The position numbers and the translations under genes were made by a program. DNA of 64,000 nt from Macrotis lagotis (taxonomy: Eukaryota > Chordata > Mammalia > Peramelemorphia > Peramelidae), in contig NC_133660.1 of assembly GCF_037893015.1 (NCBI RefSeq), positions 283,271,534 through 283,335,533 on the forward strand, read 5' to 3'. The notes below the pieces were generated by a model, which did no database searches, was not told where the DNA came from, and was given only the letters and a program-made list of their open reading frames with translations. Every line of letters starts with the position of its first letter. Within the stretch, counting starts at the first letter, position 1. Of the stretch, positions 12,831 through 23,727 are shown piece by piece.

Positions 12831-13712
12831 AACTACAAATGCTAAGGGAGATGGAGGGAAAGATAATGCTTATTAAAGAGAATTTTAAAATTATAATTAA
12901 TGGGTTTTTTTTATAAACCTTTTGTTTTATAGCCTAAAATTGCTGGCATATGTTATACAGCTAAAAAACGTTTTGCTTCTCAAGGCCCAAGAAAGGTCAT
13001 TGCTGAATAAATGGAAGTAACTGCTTTAACAAGTTTGGAGGATTCTAATTCCTGAGTATGGAGGGAGAGTGGAGAAATGGCTCAGGGAGAAGACAAATCA
13101 ATGGCAACTCGAAGGTAAACCTAATAATCTAATAATAATAGTCAATAATAGTAAACCTAATAATCTAAAGACATTATAAGGGAAGTTACAAGAAACCAGG
13201 TACTCTGGGTAGCAGGTGAGCTGGGGTTAGGAGTTGGAACACATACATATAAAGGTTGAAGACTCAGGGGTTGAAAAGCACACAATATGGGAGACTCAGA
13301 TAACGGGTTGAGGGGACATGTGGGCAGTCACATGTACATACACACCTAACAAAAGTTTGCCTGGAATTCAGAACAGTAAATGGATTATGATCTCATCTAA
13401 CAGAGAGAGCACCCTCGGAACAATACTATGGAGAATAGGGTTCCTTCAGAGAAATAAGGACACATGATCTTCCAAAGGGATAGAGTCTTTATGGTCATCT
13501 TTGGCATCTATGGGGTGTATCTATGGGTGGGCAGCTCTAGTACTGAGAGCAAATCAAAACAAGGATTAGGTTCCATTCATGGTCTGTGGGACAACGGTGA
13601 CTAATAGATCATATTAGTAAAAAGACAATGACAAAATGGATTTGTCAAGAGAAACAAGATGAATATGAAACTATAAATCATTCTTTTAAAAATACTGTTC
13701 TTGACCAAAAAA

Positions 13713-14175
13713 GAAATTGATGAAGATACCATTTATGATAACTGAATACACACTTCACCCACCAAGACACAATAGGTTATATAATTCAAACTCAAGTCTT
13801 TGGGTAACTTTTTTTTTTTTAAAGAACCATAGCAAGACATTGGTGATATTAAAGTGGATTCAAAAGAATATTTGCAGGGGCCAGATTCATAATGACCTCA
13901 TATACCAGGAAAAAATACAAATATTTAGGAGATAATATTTTTTAGAGAAATTGATGGAAATACCATTTATGACACAATTCACAATTCACCTAAGACACGA
14001 TGGGCTTATATAATTCAAACTAAGTCTTTGGATAATTTTTTTAAAAGAACTATGACAAAACATTAATGACATTAAAAGCAGATCCAAAAGAATATTCACA
14101 TGGGCCAGAAGTCTAATTATTACATATACCTGGAAAAAATACAAATATTCAGGAGATACTGCTTGTTTTTTAAGA
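13713..14175. repeat. Direct tandem duplication, two units of about 234 and 229 bp
   Basis: Unit 1 (13,713-13,946) and unit 2 (13,947 to about 14,175) both begin 'gaaattgatg' and then 'ataccatttatga'. Both share 'ttatataattcaaact', 'aagtctttgg', a T-run followed by 'aaaga', 'ccaaaagaatatt' or close to it, 'gggccaga' and 'ggaaaaaatacaaatatt'. By eye identity is in the range of 80-90%. The units abut without a gap, so this is a local duplication and not two insertions. They contain one of the recurring array anchors. Confidence 0.85.
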
Positions 14176-14269
14176 GAATACAAATATACTTTAAATAGAG
14201 ATTATAAAACTCTCCTTTTACAGTTGATTTTATATTGCATTCTTAGTCCCTAAATTACTTCCCAGACCA

Positions 14270-14475
14270 AGGCAGCAGGGTGGGTGGAGTCAGTGAAGTC
14301 TGGAGTTTGAATCCTGACTGAAATTTACTAGCACGATAGTAAGTCCCTTAAATCTCTCAAGGCTTCAATTTCCACAACCATGAAACAGGGAAAATAAGGA
14401 TCAAAGGAAAAACCTTAAGTAAAACTCCTTAAGAACCTTAAAGGTTATCCAGAAGCTATCATCATCATCATTAAC
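14270..14475 (+). repeat. CORE-SINE (MIR-type) copy
   Basis: 'gtctggagtttgaatcctga', 'taagtcccttaaatctctca', 'ggcttcaatttcc' and 'aaccttaaaggttatccaga' give the MIR series in plus orientation, including the conserved tail. A TCA repeat follows it. Confidence 0.65.
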
Positions 14476-16559
14476 AACATTATTCACACTGAGAAAGGAA
14501 GCTAAATTAGGAGGAAAAGGAGGCTGAGGATACAACTTGATCTCAAAATCTAAAGCAGTAATAATGAAAACCAATCAGTATTCATGAAAAGATGATGTCA
14601 CCCTAGGTAGAGACAAAAAGAAAAATTTAGTAGCCCAAAGCCTTGGGGAAGGTATATGTCCTGTCACCTCATCTCTGGGGAGCAACTCCCAATTAACCTA
14701 ATTACTTCTTAAACTATCCTTAGAAATAAGTAGATAATGGAATTTTACATCACAATAACACAGGTGGAACTTCCTTAGTTATTCAGCTAATAAAACAATT
14801 ACAGGAGAAAATAAATTGGCTTATTATAAAAGACCAGCATCATTTTAAGAGTAATATTCCCCAAAAGATCTCAGAGTCAAAAGATATAAATATGTAGATT
14901 CAAAATACAAATTATTAACTTCAGGAAAGCATTCCAACCATTGGAAGAATTGGGACCATTTCAAATTCTGCAACCTCTGAAAGTTTTAGAACATGTATAG
15001 GAGAGGAAGGACCTTGCCAGTATGGAAAGCTACCTAGCAGCAAAACCAGGGGAACCCTGAAGTTTCAGGACTAGGAAATGGTCCAACAAGCTATACTACC
15101 AGAATGAAATGGAACTGGTATTCTAAAAGAATCGATACAAATTTTAAAGTTAAAAAAAAAACCCCTGAAGATTATTCACATTAGCCAAAATCGTATAAAC
15201 TATAAATACCATACTACAAACATCTATACAATCAATCAATATTGCTTTAGCATAAATAAACTGAATTTGCTTTTGTGATTTTTTTCCTGCAATATTTTTT
15301 AGCAACTAGACAGTTGACTATACTATAAACAAAGGCTGCCACTTGAGGTCCAAGAAAGGTCCCAGTGTCCCAGTGGTGTTTGGGGCAGGGCTGCAGGAGG
15401 CAGTGACCCAGCTGTGTTTTAGAGCTTGGGAAGGAATTCCAAGTTGAGCACTTAGAAGTTAGGCCCAGGAGAACGAGGCCCACAGTCAATGATAACCTTT
15501 AATTATCAAGGGGAAATATGAATATTGTCCCCTTCGATTCAAGAGCTCTCTCTCCACAGACACCCTGGGACAGTGGGATGGATGGCCTCTTCTTGGCCAC
15601 TCAAGTCCACAAACACTTGACCTCTCAGGTCAAGCATAAAGACCAAAGTTTACCATCGATACAGATCAGAGGGGGATGAGACACAAAAGACTCAAATCCA
15701 ACATCTTTCAAGATGTGTGAAAGGGAGGAACCAGAAGCTAGGTCAAGTCTAAGAGGGAAGTCCTGGTCATGGGGGGGGGGGGCGGAGCTATGAAGAACAG
15801 GGTGGCATTTGAGGTGTGGGTGGGGAGAGGAAGGTAAAGAACAAAGGACTGAAATCCTGCATATGGAAGATGCCAACAGTCAGTCAGTCTAGAAGCTGGA
15901 AAGGGAAAATGGCACCTGAAAGAAGCTGGGGCAAACAAACAAAAGCAATAAGAGGAATATAGCGGCCCCCTGCACTCACAGCAACACCATGAAGACGGTC
16001 TCCTCAGAGAAGGAAGGAAAATAATTTGATCTCCTTGAGGTATTCCAAAGGGAAGAACCTTTATGGTCATCTCAGGAGATTCCAACAGGGGCAGCTTCCT
16101 CTATACCATGGTCATCCCATAGGATGAAACTCCACTATCATGAAGCACCTATCTTGCAGGTGTCTGGCTAAGAACTTGGCAAGAGAAGGGGAAAAACTAA
16201 GATTAAGAGCTGGCCTCTATCACCATGATACCCTACCATGGACTAAGAACCAAAGTCCTATTAATACCAAAGTAAAATGTGCCAGACACAGGAGTAAGCA
16301 GCAAAAACAGGATACTGGGTAACCCATAACAATAGTCAACATTTCTGTGTCATTCTCTAACAAAATCACAATTCACAGAAAGAACATTGAAAACAGCATG
16401 GTACTTGGGCCTTCACCTCCCAAGACACACATTGGACCTATACACTCAACTCTTATCACAATTTTCAAAGAAATAATTAAGTTGGACATAGTGTCAATAC
16501 AACACATGGTACCCAAATAATTCATTTGTTGAATAATGAAATAAATTTATAAATAAAAT

Positions 16560-17665
16560 AAAATTTAAACAATAAATGAGGTGAAATAAGGAGAGAACTT
16601 AAGGGATATCTATGCAACTAGATCTCAAAATTACTCAAACAGTAAAGAAATCTACATATAAACAGGAAAAGATTGATGAACCAAAATCAAGAAAACTTAG
16701 ATAGAACCAAATCAATACAGCATTTGATAGAATAAAAAAAATACTAAAGCACCAGAAGGGTTACACGATCAGAGAGGGAAAACCACAGGTTTTTTTGTGA
16801 TAAAGTGCAATTAGTTGTACCTTACAACATATAGTCCAATAAAATCACAAGTATAAGTGATGTAAATATTTTAAACCATCATAAAGAATTTAATAGAATA
16901 TTATTCAGAATACCATCCAGAAATGTAGGAAATTAAAACCTATTTAAGGCAATTAACTATGGGAGACAAAAGATGAATCTAGATAAGGCAACTTTTAAAA
17001 ATATAACAGAAATACAAAATTCCAAGGAAAAAAGATAAACAGATAGGAGGGAGGGTATGAATTTTACAAGATTTAATGTCTATCATCCAAAATATAAAGA
17101 ACCACAATATTGTCACCAAGTGACAAATGGTCAACAGACAAAATACACATTTCTCAAAAAATGTCAATCTAAATGGAAATGTTCAAACTAGTGAGAGAAC
17201 CAAAGACAAGAATTCGGATAATCCAATCAAACAGGCCAAGATGGGCAAGTCCACAGCCAATACTGGGAAAACAGAGGTAAAACAGCCCCATTGGGCTGTA
17301 GCTGGGAATAGCTCTACTTTTTCTCAATGAAAAGGAGATTACACGATCAAGAGCTACAATGCTCCTTGGACTTTTTTACTGTAGGGATTCACCTACATCC
17401 TCTGCTGTGCAGAAATGTTAATAGAGGGGAAAAAAGACCTCGCTGTAGATGGTATGCATTGTATTATCATCAATAAAGAAAACTCGAGAAACCAAGGCAC
17501 CCAATGGAGAATGGCTGAACCAGATGTGGATCAAGGTGTGACAGGGTCCAGGATGACTAAACTCCTGTCAAGAGTGTGGTGGCTGGGCCAGGATGCCCCC
17601 ATAGCTATCATGGCAAATAAGAATACAGGAAATGAAAATAAAGCAGAACCAAAATAATAAATGCA
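16560..17665 (+). repeat. L1 ORF2 3' portion, long decayed copy
   Basis: It begins near 'actagatctcaaaattactc' (the L1 ORF2 motif that normally reads 'ctagatctcaaattatac'). It continues through 'aaatggtcaacagacaaaat', 'attctcaaaaaatg'-like text and 'caatggagaatggctgaacc', and ends at 'aaagcagaaccaaaataata'. About 1.1 kb of ORF2 order is preserved with heavy decay. It has the same orientation as the rest of the array. Confidence 0.65.
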
Positions 17666-17779
17666 AAAGGGTTTGGGAAAACTCAAGGTACAGGAGAGAA
17701 CGATTCTAACTGCTGGCGAAAGTTCACTAAAACCTGCCATCAAGGTTCTAGACCTCAAAGCTCTTTTCCTCCGTAACAA

Positions 17780-17940
17780 ACCCGGGAGACCCAAGTTTCA
17801 GTGCTGCTTCAGATCTCTACTAGCTGTGTGACTCTGGGAGATCATCAGCTTCTTCATTTGTAAACTGGGGAAGAACGGTGCCTTTCTCCTAAGGATCCTC
17901 ACAAGGAAAATACTTTACAAACTTGATAAATGCTACTAGA
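17780..17940 (+). repeat. CORE-SINE (MIR-type) copy
   Basis: 'ctagctgtgtgactctggg', 'cttcatttgtaaactgggga', 'agaacggtgcc' and 'actttacaaacttgataaat' form the MIR body and tail in plus orientation. Confidence 0.75.
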
Positions 17941-19126
17941 ATGAAATAAAATCTGTACAACAAAGTAAGAGGAAATGAGTTATATTTATTAAGTTAGATT
18001 GCAAAATAGTCTAATAAAACTCTAAGGTCAATGAAACAGGTTGTCAAATGGAAACAGGCCTATACAGGGCCGTTTGAGAAACTCAGTATCACAAAGCATA
18101 TGGGAAGGGATGCATTATTAGACAGGAAAACTCAACAGTAATTGCATATGGAAAAACTCACATTATGTGTCCAATTAAGCTACAAGCCTCTAAGTGATCT
18201 CAATCATAATTATACAGGTGGGAAATCCTTACCTACTCAGAACAAATAGCACTATTATGAAGACTAAGTAAATATGCTTTATCTTAAGTCTGGCATCCAA
18301 AACAAAGAATTTATACATGATCATTTTTCAAAAGATAAAAACAGGCAGAGGATTTAAAGATGCCATTTCCAAAATGACAATCAGGACCTAGACAAAAGCA
18401 TTCAATCAAGTCAGAGTAATGCCAACTGGATAAACACTGGACAATGGCACAACACACCAAACAGCTGAGGATCCCCACAAGTATGTGATGTGATAAGTAC
18501 AGAACTAGGGGAAATGAAAATAAAGCAGAACAGAAAGAATGCAAACTCTAGGGGAAAAAACAACCAAAGGCAATAACGATACTTCCTCACATGGGAAGGA
18601 TTAAGGTTAGAAAGGAGACAGTGGATAGGGTTGTCTTTAGGTTCAATTCCTACTAAACCTGGGCTCTTTGCCCAGGGATACTGACCTTCCTGAAGTCCTT
18701 CACACCAGCTCCTGCACCTCCCAGTTCTGGCCATTTTAACTATCCATCTCCTATGCTTCCACCTCACTGACTCTCCAGTCTAGATCTTGTGTCTTACCAA
18801 AAGGCAAGGAAAATCTTGCCTCTTTATATCTCTAGAGCTTAGCTCAGGGCCTTACAAGCAGTAGTTGTTGAAATAAATACTGATAACTTCTTGACGGATA
18901 AATAATAAGTGAAATATTTACAACAGAACGCACAGAATATTTGGACTTGCAGAGAAATCAATTGAATAGTGACTGTCAATACGCACAGCTAGATTCAACC
19001 TGATGACAAAAATATTAAGACCAAAATTGGTTCATCGATTTTGCATCATTATACTGAGTCTCTGTAACCAGACTACCTTACTGAATTTAAATAAAATTTG
19101 TGTAACATATGAAAAAGGAAATCATG

Positions 19127-19309
19127 GAGAGAAGGGAGACTTAGGGCAGATAGAGCACCAGCCCTGGAGTCAGGAGGACCTGAATTCAAATCCAGACTCA
19201 GACACTTCATAATTGCTTGGCTGTGTGACCTTGGGCAAGTCACTTAACCCCACTGCCTTGCAAAAACCAACAAGAAAAAAAATGAAAAAAGAGAGAGAAG
19301 GGAGACTTA
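19127..19309 (+). repeat. tRNA-derived SINE (WSINE1-like) with 17-bp target-site duplication
   Basis: The full tRNA-related body runs from 'gcagatagagcaccagccct' to 'cttaaccccactgccttgca' with an A-rich tail. A perfect 17-bp direct repeat, 'gagagaagggagactta', flanks it at 19,127-19,143 and 19,293-19,309. This marks a fairly recent retrotransposition into the putative NEAT1 body. Confidence 0.93.
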
Positions 19310-22113
19310 AAGCAGTGATCTAACTACTCAACATTAGTCATAAAAATGAAAATATCTGTGAACACTTAAGTGACCTTCAAGTAGAATTGAATCTCTATAT
19401 GACAACAAAGGTCTTCTATTACTCAATAAAGGTAAACTGATGGCAGTATTTGGGGTGGGAGAGGACAGACAAGAGCACATGCTCTATTTCAAATGAGGAG
19501 ATAATAGATTACTGGACCTATCCCATTGAGTTAGGAAAATTTTCAGCTGGAAATTACAGGAAATAAAGTAAATGATTGCATAAGAAGTTTTGAATAAGAA
19601 AACACAAAACTCTACAATAAAAAGGGCAGGAGAAATAAGCAAAAAAGAAAAAGAAGCAACACATCTACCAGCTCAAAGATGACTCCATAGAACAAAGGTT
19701 TCTCATGGAGCCAACAAGGAAGCCAGGACAGATGTTGGGCCTAGATCATCCACATGGCTAGCCAAGGATGGTAACCAGGTTTTTGCTAGTTGTTCCCACC
19801 AAGGAGTGTTTGGGAATGACAGTGATGGACAAAAGGCTGCAAATAAAACTACATAGACACACGGCTATAAATCCTTTAACTGTAAAAGGCTCAGCTACTC
19901 ATGTTAACAATGACACGGATTAAAGTAGGATTTTTCCTACAATATGTTTGTTTTGCATGACTTCCTCTCTCTATATATAATATTTTCTGCTTTCTCATTG
20001 GGATGGAAAAATGAAAAGGACCCAAAACTGAAAATAAATTGGAAGAAAAATGGAAAGAGCCTTATGCTTTCTACCAAACACGTGCTCTATGTAGCTCACA
20101 ATCAGACAAGAGGCACAAAATGTAAGAATGAGGCAGTGATGATTAAGTTGGGGGAGATTAGAAAAAACAGGAGACAAGGCAGTGAAGGGATGGGAGGAAG
20201 GATGGATGACCAAGCAGGCACAACTAGGCATGGCAGCTTCCTCCCCAGGAGCTTCAGGAGAGGAAGCTACCCCTTGAGACCATGAGCACACAATAGACTA
20301 CAGGATAAGTTAGAGAAGGGTAGCCTGAGTCTCAAACAAAGGTGAGCTGATGAGAACCTCCCAGATACAAGGCCTGCCTTCCCTGTGGACCAGAGTCCTT
20401 CAGTCTCTTATCCAGCTCCCAAAACACCTCTTGGGAGGGAACAAAAGCAGAAAGGCCTTGACCCAGCTTAGTCCAGGGTCTTAGCAGATCAAACAAGAAA
20501 GGCAGCTCCTGACAGGAGCCTGTGAGGACTTCTACACCTCAATCTCTAGCTGTTCCTTCACAGGTCTCTACAAGTGGACTGATGGGTGGTTCAGAAGCTA
20601 ATGACTCCTCAGCCTCAAGTCTTTACCAACAGTGCCAAGTATAGGAGAAAGCCATATGAAACCCCAGAGGACACGAGGGCACACCGACAAGAGCAAATTT
20701 CTCTGACCCAACACCCTGGTTACTTAGAGCTCCCGGGAAGCAAGCTCTTGGGGTGGCTCTATGGCAAAGCAGCCTGGGAGGGAAACAGGCCTGTTCAGCA
20801 CTAAGCTGGGATGGAAGAATACGCAGTGGGGACCAGCCAGCCACAAAGCAGTTCAGGAAGAACAGGTAAACCACAGGTTTATTTATGACAACCAGACTGA
20901 GGTTTAACAAGAAGGATCCCAAGCCCTTTCCTGGACTGGGCCTACACAAGCTCTCTAAACTAGCATTCAGCAAGATTAAGAATCTTGTGCTAACTTAAAT
21001 TTTCTTCCAAATAGCAACATGTTAAGTCCCTGTAGCACATGACACCAGTGGGATTATTTCTTAATACAGGTTTGCTTAGACAAGTCACTTAAACCCCATT
21101 GCCCAATAAAAACAATTTTTAAATGGGAAGGGCGGAATCAGATATAATTGACATGGGAGCCCTTGAAAAGGCTTCCAGTCCCCGAAGGACACCATTTGTC
21201 CTCACTGCTTGGCTAGTTTACCAAGGCCAGGAACCTTTGCTCCACTCCCAATTTTCCCACCTGACATTGTTTCTGAACCATTATCACTTGTATTATTTTT
21301 TTAACCCATCAGCTCTTTTGCATTATTTTCTGAATTATTCAAAGTAAACTCAAGATTATTGGTTTCTGACAGCTCCCCACCTAGTACAGAGGCAGAAAGG
21401 CAATTTCAGAATTTCACTTTATCACAGGATCCAGCATCATAGTAATATCATATCAGTGAAACCAGGGATAAATATTGGCTCACCTGAAAACTCCAGTCTG
21501 GCACTAAGGAAGAAAAAACAATTTAGAGCTTACTTACTTGTATTCTGGGGACATCTGGACTTGCTCTAGATATAACGGGTGGGTGAGATTAGGTCTTATT
21601 TTGACCTAAGGTAAAACCCTTGGAGAGCATGTACCCCTAACCACTCCCCAAACCAGTTGGTTCATTACTCAGATTCAAATTCAATCTTTACCTTTGGATG
21701 GGGAGTCAAAAGTTTCAGAACATCTATAGCCCTTAGCTTCAGTTTTAGGCTATTTTGATAAGCAACCAATACATATTTACCATTTAGATAATAAAATTTT
21801 AACTCCAATAGTAAGTATCCTGATGCAATTAATAGCATCTAAAATAGTACAGGGGCTTCAGGTCTTGACAGCTTTGTTGCTAAGACCCGAGCCTGGGTTC
21901 TCTCCCCCAAGAGGCCAAAAGGCTGTAGCTATCAGATTCACATATCCCCAAGTGCAAAAGAATCATTGAGAGAAGATGGCACCAAACCAGAAAGGAAGCT
22001 AAGAAGTTGTTCACAACTCCTCAAATTCCCCTAACATTCCACATTTCAGATCTGTTACCACCCTGAGTTTGGCACCCAGAAGTCTCAAGTAACCCCAGTC
22101 CTAGAGAGGAATA

Positions 22114-22119
22114 TTTATT
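22114..22119 (-). terminator. Candidate poly(A) signal AATAAA
   Basis: Minus-strand AATAAA about 3.69 kb from the predicted NEAT1 start, close to the human NEAT1_1 length. A moderately G/U-containing stretch follows it. It is one of four competing signals. Confidence 0.3.
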
Positions 22120-22641
22120 TTCTATAGAGTGTTATGAGATCATCCTGCTCCTGAGACGAACTCAAGCAAAAGCTCAGATCAAACCAAAATCATCCATTCC
22201 GATGCCCCAAGGCAGAAATGCTACTGTATTGGTTCAATTCACTGCTGCCCATGTATCCTTTGAGGATGTTTTCACATTATCAGGTACCAGTAAGTAAAAT
22301 TCCCACCTGTCCCATTAATTCATTTGCATCAGAAACACTTGGAAGTATTAGAAATACAAGGCTCATAGCCTCTCTGAAGCAGTTCTTTAAAGACCCTTAT
22401 AAACACAAAGAGGAATACAACCAAGCAAGTTTGACACAACTCCACCAGGTAACCCAGCTCACCAAGTACATATGGGTTAGGTCATTAAAAGAAGTACAAT
22501 CTCTTCACAATATTGTATTATTAAAAAAGCAAAAAAAAATACCATATTCCGCATCCCAACTGATCCGACAATTAACAGTAAGTAGCACTCATACAGGTAC
22601 AAAGATGTGAGAAATACAATAGCAACATGACAAATTAAATT

Positions 22642-22647
22642 TTTATT
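22642..22647 (-). terminator. Candidate poly(A) signal AATAAA
   Basis: Minus-strand AATAAA about 3.16 kb from the predicted start, near the mouse Neat1_1 length. It is followed on the minus strand by a U/G-rich stretch ('gtcatgttgctattgtattt') that would serve as a downstream element. Confidence 0.35.
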
Positions 22648-22781
22648 TGTGCTGTTTAAAGGAGAAAAATGTTACCCAGTTACAAGAGACCCCCAGTTCA
22701 AATCAAGATACAATAACCTAGACTTATACATTTCTAATACTTTCTACCTTGTCAAGTAAACTAAGAAAACTTCCTGTTTAG

Positions 22782-22787
22782 TTTATT
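22782..22787 (-). terminator. Candidate poly(A) signal AATAAA
   Basis: Minus-strand AATAAA about 3.0 kb from the predicted start, with a U-rich stretch downstream ('gttttcttagtttacttg') and no UGUA motif immediately upstream. Confidence 0.25.
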
Positions 22788-23156
22788 TGTATCATGCACC
22801 AATTCTCAAATTCACCTAAAGACTTGCCAAGTCACAAAATGAAAAGATGGCATTAGATGAAAGGCAAACTTGGACCATCAGGGCTTACTGGCCTATGATC
22901 CTTCAAAGCTGTTTTGGCAAAGGAACAAGATACAAAGTAACTAATGTTCTAAGCAGTAAGTTAGAGAACACTTTAAAAAAAAGCAAACTTATAAAAGCAA
23001 CTAAGGACAATGTAGTCCCCCATTTCCTCCTTAGAATTCTAAGTTAAATCTATTTCACAGTTTTCCAGACCTTAGTTACAAGTCATCCAGTCCAACAGTC
23101 CAAAAAGCACATCCCTTTGTTCCCCCCAAATTCACAGGACAAGGAGTTGATGATAC

Positions 23157-23162
23157 TTTATT
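23157..23162 (-). terminator. Candidate NEAT1_1 poly(A) signal with UGUA cluster
   Basis: AATAAA on the minus strand, preceded by 'tgtgtatgtatgaac' and 'cattgtaaatctc'. That gives three UGUA motifs within about 45 nt upstream, the last less than 10 nt from the hexamer. Downstream, 'ccttgtcctgtgaatttggg' is G/U-rich. UGUA is the binding site of the CFIm subunit NUDT21, which promotes NEAT1_1 processing in human cells. Confidence 0.45.
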
Positions 23163-23548
23163 GAGATTTACAATGACCCATGGAGTTAAGTTCATACATA
23201 CACACCATATCCTTGCCTTCCCAATGAATGGCCATTAAAACCCCAGGCATCCTAGAGAAAAATTCTTGGTTCTTAAAACCTTTTGTAAAAGCCATTTTTG
23301 TCACCTGTTTGCCATGAAACTTTAAGTAGAGAAAGTCCACCTTCCTAATTTCTAAGTCATTCTTTGTTGCCAATGAGTTAAACCCTTTATACGGCTGGTC
23401 TAAGAAAATTGTACTGTTACTTATCAAAGCCCAAGATGAACCCTTTTCCTATGTTCACAACTGCCCGGATAGGCCTCACTTGCCAAAGCAAGTTCTCTGA
23501 TGGCCCCAAAGGCATTTCTATCTCGCATCCATTACCAACTAAGTTTTT

Positions 23549-23727
23549 TGCTTTAGATTTGTTTTTTTTTAGGTTTTTGCAAGGCAAATGGGGTTAAGTA
23601 GCTTGCCCAAGGCCACACAGATAGGCAATTACTAAGTGTCTGAGACCAGATTTGAACCCAGGTAACTCCTGACTCCAAGGTCGGTGCTTTATCCACTACG
23701 CCATCTAGCCGCCCCTGCTTTAGATTT
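23549..23727 (-). repeat. tRNA-derived SINE (WSINE1-like) with 12-bp target-site duplication
   Basis: A reverse SINE copy from a T-run and 'aggtttttgcaaggcaaatg' to 'tatccactacgccatctagc'. The direct repeat 'tgctttagattt' lies at 23,549-23,560 and 23,716-23,727. It is a young insertion about 2.1 kb into the putative NEAT1 transcript, in the same orientation as that transcript. Confidence 0.93.

Larger units (their letters stand above)
2640..18560 (+). repeat. Head-to-tail series of diverged L1-like 3' modules
   Basis: The plus strand repeatedly shows the last part of a marsupial L1 ORF2 and its 3' flank, all in one orientation and badly decayed. One anchor resembles 'gcagaaccaaaataatac' followed by 'cacatagaccacagtttt' and recurs near 8,115, 10,965, 12,790, 13,855, 14,080, 15,160, 17,648 and 18,525. 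A second, resembling 'aagcccaagaaaggtcattg', recurs near 8,280, 9,552, 11,183, 12,985 and 15,350. A third, 'agcaaaaacaggat', recurs near 9,850, 11,978 and 16,300. CORE-SINE tails recur near 10.1-10.5, 14.3 and 17.8 kb. The order and spacing suggest duplicated units of roughly 1.8-3 kb, but I aligned them only by eye. On the predicted minus-strand NEAT1 RNA these modules would be antisense and U-rich. Confidence 0.6.
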
